Shown here piece after piece: positions 8,079 through 18,200 of a stretch of 22,599 bases of DNA (its first letter is position 1; each line of letters starts with the position of its first letter). The notes under the pieces were generated by a model. The model saw nothing but the letters and a program-made list of their open reading frames with translations. It did no database searches and was not told the origin of the DNA. A program made the translations under genes and the position numbers. Source of the DNA: Fomitopsis serialis (Eukaryota > Basidiomycota > Agaricomycetes > Polyporales > Fomitopsidaceae); contig NW_025955522.1 of assembly GCF_022376445.1 (NCBI RefSeq), positions 1 to 22,599 of the forward strand. Direction: 5' to 3'.

Positions 8079-10649
8079 ATGCTGTCGCTCACGCCAGGAC
8101 TGCGCCTACTTCTCCGGTTCCTATCAAGTCTGATAATCCCAACGGTTTTCATCTACGGTGCTGCCCGTCTCGCTGAACATGGCATCATCTACGATGTCCC
8201 GACTTGGGTTCTCGCATTTGCTTGGATCGCGTATTTGCCATTGACGATGGCAGTGCGCTCAGTCATCACATGGGTGCAAGAAGAACGCGACATTCGCCGC
8301 CTCGGTGCAGTCCCCATTCCAGCGATCAAGGGCCGACTACCAGGGAACATGAATGTTGTGGCAAGACTGAAGACCCAGGACGACGCGTACATGTGTAAAT
8401 AAAGATTGCCCGGTCACATGTGGCATCATGGACTCACAGGTCTTCTTAGATGAACGGATTGAATCGCTGCAGCAAGAACATGGCATCATATTCAATACGA
8501 GGCTCATGGCACAGAACAGGGTGTGTGACCGTCCCACTCCACGTTGGAGATGACCGAGCTATTGACTCTGATGCGGACGTAGATCTTCACCGCTGACCCG
8601 AATCACATCAAGAGCATTCTGGCGACAGACTTCAATATTTGGGAGAAAGGCGCGTGCACCACATAGAGAGCAAGTCTTCACATCCGAGTCGCTGATACTG
8701 CTTTAACAGGACATAAGTTCAGAGCAGATATGGCCTCCGTGCTTGGATCTGGCGTCTTCAATGTCGATGGGAGTGTTTGGAAGTCAGTAGCTCTCATATA
8801 CGCACTGGTCGTCGAGTAACTCACTGTCCCTTGTACGCAGGTTCCACCGCTCCATGACCCGACCATTCTTTGCCCGAGACCGCATCACCGATTTCGAGAT
8901 CTTCGCTCGCCACGCAGACGAAGCGATTGCTGTGATACGTGCAAGGCAGGGCAACCCGATCGACTTCCAGGATGTCTTGCAACGCTTTACTCTCGACTCT
9001 TCTACGGAGTTTCTGCTGGGCAAATGCGTCAACTCTCTCCACGCCCTGCTACCCGCGTCGTATGGGAAAATAGAGATAGCTTCTCTCACAGCGGAGGCTT
9101 TTGGGCCGGCTTTGAACAGAGTGCAGGAACGCCTCTCGTTCGGAGGGAGATGGCGGCGGCATGGCCGCTGTTTGAGATACTCGAGGACAAGACGACGTGA
9201 GCGTGAACCTCGACTATACATATAATAGACACTGAGTGGCCTTATAGGAAAGACATGCAGATCATCGGCGAGTTCCTTAGCCCATTATTCAGGCTGCGCT
9301 GGACAGAAAGAAGCGCAACAAAATGACCGACGGAGACATAGAAGGAAAGACTAACACCACCCATCACGTTCTCTTGGATCAGTTGCTAGACGTGTCGGAT
9401 GGTAAGATGGTTGTCCAGAGTGTACATCTTGATGTGTCTCATGTCTGTCCTCCAGACCCTAAGCTCATCGCGGATGAGGTTCTGAACATCCTCATAGCAG
9501 GCCGTGACACTGTGCGTCGTCAATTGACACTGTTCTTCATAAGCTGACCCTCAATGGCCCATAGACATCTACAACACTTACATTCCTCGTCTACCTCCTT
9601 TCAGTGCATCCTCACGTGCTAGTTCGCCTGCGGGAGGAGATTCTCTCTCGCGTCGGTCCCTCTCGCTATCCGGACTTCGAGGATATGCGTGAAATGAAAT
9701 ACACCCGTGCTGTTATTAACGGTGCGTGCGCCCCGCGTCCAAGCATTGCACATCTGACCCCGTGCATCACTCAGAGACGATGCGCCTCTTCCCTGCCGTC
9801 CCTGTGAACATCAGGTATGTGCCAGTGACGTCGAACGGTTGTTTTGTGCGCATGCTGAAGACAAAATTAAATAGGTCGAATGTACGAGCAACTACCCTAC
9901 CTTCCAATGTGCCTGGAGGCAAACCGTACTATGTTCCTGCGAACAGCGAGTGCGTCTTTTACTCTCTCGATATTTACGATCTAAAGGCTGGTACTTACCC
10001 CAAAATGTAGGGTCGCCTACTTCGTGGTGGCGATGCAGAGGAGCAAGGACGTATGGGGTCCCGACGCTGATGAGGTACCCCTCATTGTCGCTATTTACAA
10101 CGAACTGCCACACTGAGAGCCGCCTTTAGTTCGATCCTAGTCGGTTCCTGGATGAACGGCTCCAGAAGTATGTGCTGTCCAACCCATTCAACTTCGTCCC
10201 CTTCAATGCCGGTAAGCCTTCGACTTCGCACAATCTCTGTCTACATCCTCACGTGACTCGCGGCGGCATACCTTAGGACCGCGCATATGCCTAGGGCAGC
10301 AGGTGAGGCCCTTATTTTCTCAACCAGTCGCACGTTACTGACAAGCGGACGCATATCTCGTAGTTTGCATACAACGAAATGACGTTCTTCTTGGTCCGCT
10401 TCTTGCAAGTCTTCGACCGAATGGAGCTCGCACTCGACGCCCAGCCCGCTGAGGCAAAGCCCCCGGTCAAGTGGGCAAGCGGTAGTGGCCGGAAGGCAAT
10501 CGAGAAACTCATTCCGAAGAGCGCTCTGACACTATACGTAAAGGTGAGGTTTTCCGCGACTTGGCGTGAAAAGGTCTTTAGCCGCTTAGCCAATCGCTTT
10601 GTAGGGCGGCTTGTGGATGAGGTTTGAAGAAGCTACGGCCGAAGCATGA
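8079..10649 (+). CDS. Cytochrome P450, CYP63-like (CYP52 clan), about 587 aa, two apparent 1-base breaks
   Basis: Probable ER-bound monooxygenase; CYP63 enzymes of white-rot fungi oxidise alkanes, fatty acids and aromatics. Fifteen exons: 8079-8394, 8450-8520, 8583-8649, 8710-8782, 8841-9196, 9248-9401, 9456-9511, 9565-9721, 9775-9814, 9875-9949, 10011-10074, 10130-10211, 10277-10302, 10364-10543 and 10605-10649. Landmarks: hydrophobic N-terminal anchor (about 8-65), C-helix [13 protein letters not shown]-helix AGRDTTSTTLTF, K-helix ETMR (ExxR), DEFDPSRF, and heme loop [12 protein letters not shown] with the Cys ligand in a 26-base exon. The C-terminus [13 protein letters not shown] is typical of CYP63. 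Two frame breaks, each equal to one missing base, fall near 9145 (before [11 protein letters not shown]) and near 9282 (before [11 protein letters not shown]). With both allowed for, the length is exactly divisible by three. Intron 3 has a non-standard GC donor (GCGCGT, 8650). All catalytic motifs are intact, so I favour a functional gene with assembly errors over a pseudogene. Confidence 0.88.
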
Positions 10650-11069
10650 AGATCCCATATTCGGTTTGTATGTATAATCAATCAAGTATTTCCTGTCACT
10701 CCCACTGTATGTACACATCGGTCTCTGAGGTTATCCCCTCAGGACGGTGATTTGCCTCGATTCTCGAGAAGATCGACGATGTCTTCGGGGCGGTGAAGAA
10801 GCAAATCGTACATCCACTGTGCATTCTGTTGGCGGCGTTAAACCGGCGTTCGGGCGCACCTCAAGACTTCGTCACTACGATGAAGCACGACTCGCAGAAT
10901 TCCGGCATCAGTCAAGCTCCAACGGTGCATCGCGATGTGTTCTGCGCCACGATGCTATTGAACACTTGAAGCAGCCTGATCACGGCACTGCCAAGGGATT
11001 GACAAACCCATTTACTACACAGTACTCCACACAGCTCCCGTCAAGAAAGAAGACGCGCCCAACGTCTAT
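10650..11069. other. Convergent spacer between P450 and DCAF4-like gene
   Basis: This should contain the 3' ends of both flanking genes. A plus-strand frame from about 10757 to 10970 reads with a coding-like look (for example LEKIDDVFGAVKKQIVHP) and ends in a stop. It has no start codon context, no intron evidence and no family I recognise, so I leave it uncalled. Confidence 0.4.
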
Positions 11070-12904
11070 CTACGCATCTACCGCGACCGCAGAGCTCGCA
11101 AGCGGCATGCGATAGACATTCCGGCCGCAGGCCGCCCAAAGACAAAGACCTGTATCGCCTGTTGCCACCTGCATAGCAACGATAGACGCATCGAACAGAA
11201 CGTCGAACAGTCTTGTCTGCTCGGCAGGCGCCTCGTGCCAGTGTCCGCTTGCTGCGCGAGAGTTTATGGGCTGCGCGGGGATCCGTCTGCCGGTGCGCAG
11301 GGACCATCCGCGGATGCGGTGGTCTTGTCCGGCAGCGAATACGAAATCTTCGGATGGGTCGATTGCCAGACCCTGGAGGGACAATTCAGTCTCAGCGTGG
11401 CTGCGCATGAGCAATAGAGAAACGAACCAGTCTGGTCGCACTTGAACGGACATGACCCGACAGCTGCAGTAGAGGCTCCGACTCGCGCATGAATCGTAGG
11501 TCGTGTACCTCGAGCTGTCGCGCGAGTGATCAGTCGGTCGGCGAGATTGTGATTATGTCACTTACATCTCCTCGAATGGTGCCTACTAGTATTGCATGTT
11601 GGTGTATAACATTGAGATGAGTGATGGAGTTCGGCGAGCGCCGAAATCTGTGATTGAGGATTGTGTCGGGATCTTCTGCGACAAGCGCGAGTCGAAGCGG
11701 GTGACGAATCCACTCCGGGTCCCTGCGTACACCAGGTTCTGTAGTAACAGCCATCGAAGCGATACACATCGGCGTACAGCCTTTTGGATAGACAAGGAGA
11801 ACACTGACATTATCTAAGGATACCGACAGCACGTCGCTGCCTGTAGGGAGGACTTGTAGGGCTGTCCCAGTTTCTAGGTCAGGCACCAGCACGCATCCAC
11901 CTCCGGCACCTTACGTTGTCACTGTGAGCTTGACTCGAATCAGGCGCATTGGATAAGCATACCCAACGCAAGTGTTCGATCTTGCAAGACAGCTGTTGCC
12001 ACGTCGTGACAGACGACATCGGGCAGACTCAGGATTGACCATCGTCTGGAGTCATGGTTCAGTCACCTCGCCGTGGAACTCAGAAACGACACCTACTCGA
12101 CAGGTTGGATTTCACGGATAAATATCTTGCAAGGCCAACCAAACGACGCGGCACTTTACACCGATAGTCAGAGTATTCAGATCGGCATTCCTCATTTGGT
12201 ACTCACACGCGTCGCGTGCCCCAAGAGCATATCGCGGAAACCTAATGAACGTGGGGTCCTGGAGCTGACGCAGAAGGCAGTTGAGAACCAAAGACCTACC
12301 GATGAGCCAATATTGAGCTCTGTCTTGCATTTGATAACGCGATCGGGATTGTCGTCGCTAAGTGAGTACAGCCACCCTCTGCTATCGCCCAACATCACAA
12401 AGCAGCTTCCAAAGTCACCGGCAGTCTTGTCCTGTATAGATTCGGTTTAGACTCGGAATTACAATGTGAGCATGTCCTACCTCTGCGCAGACAGAAGTGA
12501 TCTTCTCCCCCATGCTGACGGCGGGATACGCTGCTCCGCCGCATGTGAGTGACAAACTCGAAGCAGAAATACCACTGAAATGAACGACGATCCTTGGTAA
12601 GCTTTTCATTTCTTTGCATAGCGTGAGACCTACTGCACAGCCCTCTGTCTATGAGAAGTGCTCCCGCAGGAAGTCCGTAGCTTCTCGAGCGCAGAGAACG
12701 TAGGAGTTCCGCCTTCGACGCGTCTTCGCTTTCGGGAAGGTTCGTCGTCCCCTGATTCTTCTACAGAGATGAGTGCCTATAAAATCCGGAATGCTGAGAC
12801 GGGTTTGCAGCAACGTGTCCTATAGGTGGTTTCGGCTTCATAGCTAATGGGAAGTATCGCTTCTTGTCCTCATCCCAATAGAGTCCAGGCAGTTCTTTCG
12901 GCAT
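11070..12904 (-). CDS. DCAF4-like WD40-repeat protein, frame disrupted
   Basis: Likely DDB1-CUL4-associated factor 4 homologue, a WD40 substrate receptor for CUL4 ubiquitin ligases. The start at 12904 opens with MPKELPGLYWDEDKKRYFPL, the characteristic DCAF4 N-terminus. Later exons give GDSRGWLYSLSDDN (about 12385), LPDVVCHDVATAVLQDRTLA (about 12010), LVPDLETGTALQVLPTGSDV (11890), LVYAGTRSGFVTRFDSRL (11730), SITHLNVIHQ then LVGTIRGD (11620), LEVHDLRFMRE (11520) and the C-terminal GLAIDPSEDFVFAAGQDHRI then RGWSLRTGR (11370). These match successive WD40 blades. Clear introns include 12480-12432 and the GTATGC, GTCAGT, GTAAGT and GTTCGT donor introns further down. Two breaks equal to one missing base occur near 12775 and 11685, and exons between 12330 and 12050 could not be assigned with confidence. 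It is either a functional gene with assembly errors or an early pseudogene; I favour the former. Confidence 0.75.
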
Positions 12905-13345
12905 CTCTTGGGGTGAGGTAAATCAGGGAACTAGGTAGAAGAAATTTCCAGAGACGTTTGCAGCTGAATTGCGCGGGTTTGCGTGAGCAGAGAATTACGT
13001 TCGAGAAAGTTGAGTCGCGCCACTCGGCGTTGATTCCATAATGGGAAACTACACCGCCATGCGGCTCTCAGATCTCAGATTTCAACTGGCACAAAGTCTC
13101 CGCGGGTTGATGAGCCAATGTCGAGCGCTGTATGTTCAAGCGCCAGGCCTGGTGCTACTCGGGTCCAGGTCCTGGGCGGATATTTCGTCCTGGCGCATCC
13201 CTGGCGCTCAGGTCGCGCGGAAACTCTGTGTGTCGGAGCGCGCAACGTGCTTTGCACCCTGAAATGAACGGCCAAAACGCCGTGTCATATGCACACTGGT
13301 AGATGGATTGCGATATGACAGGAACATGCACCGCAAACTCGAAGC
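12905..13345. other. Upstream region of the DCAF4-like gene
   Basis: Probably holds the promoter of the minus-strand DCAF4-like gene. It has a GC-rich patch around 13140-13220 with several CCTGG/CCAGG words. Short open frames on both strands lack recognisable motifs. Confidence 0.4.
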
Positions 13346-13915
13346 TTGAAGGTTCCCGAGACAGAGTCGAGGCTCGCCAAATCTCTTACAATTTCGAACG
13401 GAACACCGCAGGCCTGCGCAGTTCCTGTGAGATCCCCTCTAATAGAACTCTCGCCCTTGCCAAAAGGGCTTCTCAGACTCATTCTCATGAAACGAAAGAT
13501 TGTACAGCCTGGGTACAAGATAGACTACATACGTACGATACAACACAAGGGGAGAGGACATCGAGGAGGCTACGGCGAGGTCGGGTAAGCGGATTCCTGT
13601 TTGCTATTCTCCTTCCCTGGATATGTACCTGCTACTAAGTCGACCCATAGAAAAACAACGGCACAATTGTCTTGTACAGTCAAGCCTTCAGTGCCACTCC
13701 ATCGCGGACGTACGTCAGCGGCAGTAGTTGTACACAAATGAGCGAACGATACCCTCTGTAGACTGCAGCTCTCACGCTGCCTGTTCCTACGCAAAGCTGC
13801 GATTGAACTCTCCTCGACGTCAGTTCGGAGTTACGATACACCGCAAAGTTCACCATATCTCTCAATAGTTATGCATGAACTATCCGGACCCTGCTCAACT
13901 TGGCTAGAGCGCTGA
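13346..13915 (+). CDS. Unrecognised spliced ORF, possibly a gene fragment
   Basis: I do not recognise this product. The first exon frame (to 13584) contains ACAVPVRSPLIELSPLPKGL, then RKIVQPGYKIDYIRTIQHKG and ends in GHRGGYGEVG. A very good fungal intron follows (13585-13650): donor GTAAGC, a consensus-like branch site CTACTAAG and acceptor ATAG. After it, KNNGTIVLYSQAFSATPSR reads well, but only if one more A were present in the A-run at 13651, the same kind of break seen in the neighbours. A second possible intron is 13710-13761. No start codon is secure: the frame opens with TTG at 13346, and an upstream exon may exist. The minus strand has a competing frame (13518-13285) of similar quality. 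The intron supports plus-strand transcription, but the boundaries are tentative. Confidence 0.28.
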
Positions 13916-14990
13916 TGGGCAGCGCGCGTTGGTGAAGCCCTGGGTATTTAGTTGCTCTCGGGATCATGCTTTGGCCTGACGAACATCATGGGACCCGAGT
14001 TCCCATCGTCCGGCATTCTGTTGAGGGCTGCGCCCAGGGTGAGGTCTCTACGTAGCCATCGGCTGTAGAGCGTTGCTCGTGAGATGAAGCTAGAAGCTTG
14101 TTAAGCTCGCGGGAGGCGCCGGGTGTTGTACGTGCAGCTGGCTTCCTCCGCTCCGACAGCGTCTTGCGGACCCAAAATGACAAGAGCAGCACGCTTCGTG
14201 TACGTATATTTCTTGGCTTTGTGTCTTTGAGCTCGGTCGAGGTGCTTCGTTGTCATGTACGGTCGCTGAGGCCCTCCGCATGTTATTGAACGAGCCCACG
14301 GCAACCTCACGATGGGTGCTGTCTTTTTCCTGACTACAGGAAGAGAAGTCAGGGTGCAGTGACCAGACGCACGAACTGTGCTGAGGAACGTACTGTACCT
14401 CGAGACATTGTATTCCCGCACTGACGCTTTGGTCACGTCGGATAGGCTGCACGAACAGCCTAGCTGCCGGGGAAGTTGCGTCAGAACGGGCGTCCGAGAA
14501 CTGCAACGGTCCAACGGCGAGCGTCCCATTGCTCAATGCGTCAAAGTCTTCGTAATTGACCGACCGTCGCCGCGACTAATCACCGATGGCAGCGCTGTAA
14601 ATCTGATCGTAAGCAAGCCCGTAGGGAACATCATTGGTACGTACTCACCGGTGTCCGGGTCTGCCTGATGATGATGCAACTAAGTGATTACGCGCGTCCG
14701 AGGCGGGAGGCATGCTAAACGTCTGATCAGGCGTGATCTCGAATGCGTTCCCGGTGACATCGACGTCGGTCGTCGAGACAGAGTGACGAGGAGGGCGGGG
14801 GACCACCGGGACAACGCTCAGCCCCGACAACCTGCGTCAACAGTACCCGCGAGCGGAGGAGGCCTGGACCATGCAAGGCGATCCACTTTTCGGGGTTAGC
14901 ACAGCAGGCGCTTTTAATTTGTAAAATAAACCCGACTGTCACGCATTGCAGACATGTCTCTCCCACGGAGTTCAACGCGCAGTGTAGGAC

Positions 14991-15012
14991 ATCTTGGGGA
15001 TATCTTGGGGAC
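14991..15012. repeat. 11-base tandem duplication
   Basis: Two head-to-tail copies of ATCTTGGGGAY, in the spacer upstream of the RA-PH gene. No known function; it could be replication slippage. Confidence 0.7.
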
Positions 15013-15100
15013 ATCGGACGTGGCTAGAGGAGCTGATATGGTCGAGGATGTGGTCGGTGTTGGACCAGGACGGCAGCGTGACCGGTTATGCTAGTGACTG

Positions 15101-15135
15101 GCGTGTGACAATGCGCGTGACAATGTGACGGTCAC
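15101..15135. repeat. Degenerate GTGACAAT tandem repeat with palindromic end
   Basis: Two 12-base copies (GCGTGTGACAAT, GCGCGTGACAAT) run into GTGACGGTCAC, which is a near-perfect inverted repeat. It lies about 120 bases upstream of the proposed RA-PH start codon, so a transcription-factor binding cluster is possible but unproven. Confidence 0.6.
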
Positions 15136-15256
15136 GGATTTATCGACGGCGGGAGGAGGGCATGCCCAAGTCTCGACCATCCCACACCGGCACCCCGGAG
15201 TCGCCCCTCAATCTGCGAAATTATCTTGGCCCTGATCTGCACACCCTTTTGGATAC

Positions 15257-18200
15257 ATGGACGGCCATATGTACGCAACAGCTCGCTCGGTGAGACCCTC
15301 GTTCGCGCAACGCGATTCTCAAGACCACGACTCCGCGTCACGCGAGACCGCCAACGCGCTCATCGCCGCCTTTGCCGCGTCGCAGGCCCCGCTGCTCGTC
15401 GAGGAAGTGCTCTGGCTGTACTTGGCGTACTTGAGGAACATCCCTGAGGGAGAACGTTCCTTCCCGTCGTTCCCAGAGCGCGCGACGGATGGCCCCGTCC
15501 AGGTAAGCACCTTACCGTACCGCCTTACGTACGATGCTGGCAGAAAACGCCCGTGATGCGCGTGGCTTTCGTATTTAGGGAGGAAGTTCTCCGCGCCTTG
15601 GACACCCGCACAGGCGTGTTGCACTCCTACCACGCCGGCGTTCGCGTGGTCTGCACGCGCCATGCTTCTCTTGCCTGTATGATGAGTACACACAGCAGCC
15701 TGACGAGTTTTCTTCTGTCCCAGGTCTCTCACTTCTCCGCACACCTCTCCAAGAATACTCGTCGCGTCCATCTACCATAGCACTCGTGCTACCTAAACCC
15801 GACGCGTCCCCGTCTACCTCTCATACCAACATGCCAAGGAAGCGCCGCTCCTTACAGTCTATGTTCTCGCCGGCCAGCGCATTCCTGCCGGCTTCGCTCC
15901 CCGACTGTCCGTCGACACCCAGTAGTTCCCGGGCAAGCTCCCGGGCGCGCTCCAACTCGACTGCCACCACCGACACGTCCGACTGGGCATCGTCGTGTGG
16001 TAGCATCTCCTCGCTTCCAGACCTTCCGCTGCTCGATCTGCCCGCCACTCCCCGCGGGACTCGCCACCGCCCGATCTGCTGGACGACGACCCGTTCGCGA
16101 ACCTGTCACCGGCGCCGTCCGTGCGACGCGGGCGTCCGCCATCACTAGTACTGACCGGGATCGACGCGCCACCGATCGCGGATGACACGCGTTCTCTACC
16201 TCCAAGGTCGCCACTCGCTGTCGACGCGACGGACGACGCGTCTTCGACGACCGGCTCACTCGTTTCTCTACCCGACGTGTTCTCTGCACCGCCTCGACGC
16301 GACGAAGTCGCGTCTGAGGTTCCGTATACCACGACCGAAGTCCTCGAATGGACTGCCATACCAGGCCTGCGTTCGCGCAGAGGCCATCGTTACCGTCACT
16401 GAGCTCGCTGGCGCGTGCCCATTGCCCATTCCAAGGTGATCACATGTGGCGCAGAGCTACAACTAAGCTGAGATGTTTATTAAACTAGGTACGCAAGGGA
16501 CGTGTGGGAGCGCAGTTGCCCGCAGAACCGTGGAATGCCAGCGAAGGCGAGCCTTCTTCCGCGTCACCTTCTCCGGAGGGCCGCAGGCGACAGAGACATC
16601 TGAGGCGGCCCACGGCGCTGTGCACGATCGGGACTCGCGCATGATCATGGATGGTCAGCCGTGGTTCGTCAGAGATGGATCGCTGTGCACGGGAGTGTCG
16701 TGCTAGTCCGAGAGGCGGCGCACGACTCAGAGACGTTGGTACCGCCTCTGTTGCGATCGCACGCTGCACCATTCCCACGTCACCTTGACTCCCCGCCGTC
16801 GTCGATACCGTCTCTTTGTCCTTCTTCTCCCACTTCTTCATTCTCGTCCGCCGATCACTCCATCCAGCTTGACACCCCGCACACGGACGTGTTCCGCCGG
16901 ACACGCGGCACACGCGCTACTTCAACAGCGAGCTCGTCGCGTCGCTCGACTACGACTACAGCGACGCGCTCTCGCAGCTGTCGGGCCGCTTCGCCGAGGC
17001 GAACATCCTCGACTACCTGTCGTCGGCATCCGCCGGGCGGCCAACTATTTCAAGCCGGTACTTCTGCGACACAGTCCGGACGCTCAGCATCGAGGCCCAC
17101 GCGCGGCCTGTGTCCGACGAGCCCGAGGTCCCCTTTCCCCAGTCTCGACCACATCCGAGTTCTCCATCGAGACGAGCACGAGCAGCAGTGGCCACTCGCG
17201 CTGTTCGTCGCGTTCCACTTCCACCGACTACGGGAAGAACTGCCGCCGAGTGCTAGTCCCGCCAGCGTCTGCGCGTGTCTGCGTTTGGCATACCGTGGCC
17301 GTCGTTTGGGAGACGCCACCGCTCTCTTGCTACACTGAGTACAAGCTGTTTGACACGGATCCATCTGCCGCTGCAACTGCCGACGATATCACCGAGCGGG
17401 TGTCTGAACCGCACAGTGCGCGCTCATCGTACTACTATAACGACTCGGACACGGAGTACTCCGAACCTGTCGACGGCGAAGACAGTATGCATCGTGGAGC
17501 ATCATGTGGAGGTTCTGGTGCTTCTGGTTACAACGGTCACTACAACGGGCGGTCCGTGGGAGCGCCAGCGGAAGTGGCTACGGCGGCTCGGGCAGTGGCT
17601 TCGGCGGCCATGGTGGCGCAGGTGGTGGACGCCGAGGTAATGACGATGGCTATCGCCGTCCGCCAGGCGCTCTCGTCAGCTCGTCGGAATCCGAGACTCT
17701 GAGGAAGAGGAGACCAGCTCGGACGAAGATGACTACCGCACCGCCCGGACAGCAACATCTCGCGGCTCGCGAGGCTCGCAGGACGATGACGTCCCACTCG
17801 CGCGGCAGATCCGAACGCCCTCCAAGCGCAACGCACGATCCGACGACAAGTCCGTGATGAGATGAGCCAGAGGCGACGCGACAGCAGCAAACGATCCGGC
17901 GCGAGCGCGACGAGACGATCCGCGGCGAACAGAGGACGCTCAGAGCGCAGTCGCCCAACGCCGCACACGAGCACTCGCGCGGACTGCGTCAGCCAAGGCA
18001 CGCGCAGCAGCAGCTGCAGCCGCTGAGCGTCGAATGGCAGAACGCTATCGGCACGACACGCGCGCACTCGCAGGCCGCGCAGGACTCTTCGCGCCCCATA
18101 GGGCGCCGCGCACAAGACGCTCCCTGGACCGTCAGCTCTTCGATTTCGATCGGCGACCTCACAAGAAGCTGCTCGGCGTCCAGACGAGCGCGTCTTGCCC

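Larger units (their letters stand above)
13916..15256. other. No resolvable gene; scattered minus-strand coding-like pieces
   Basis: This 1.3-kb stretch has overlapping open frames on the minus strand (14536-14090 and 14830-14645) with a few introns possible, but I cannot join them into one product. The best piece, 14830-14660, reads SVSTTDVDVTGNAFEITPDQ followed by TFSMPPAS, which looks like disordered fungal protein and ends at a plausible GTGAGT donor near 14651. The right part (14990-15135) has small tandem repeats and probably the promoter of the RA-PH gene. Confidence 0.35.

Noticed and set aside
15859..16359. 166-codon minus-strand open frame, Ser/Arg-rich
   Set aside because: Antisense to the Ser/Pro-rich RA-PH exon; GC-rich coding DNA often leaves long open antisense frames.
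16485..16913. 142-codon minus-strand frame as a separate gene
   Set aside because: Overlaps the plus-strand VRKGRVGAQLPAEPW exon, which follows a good intron; no independent support.
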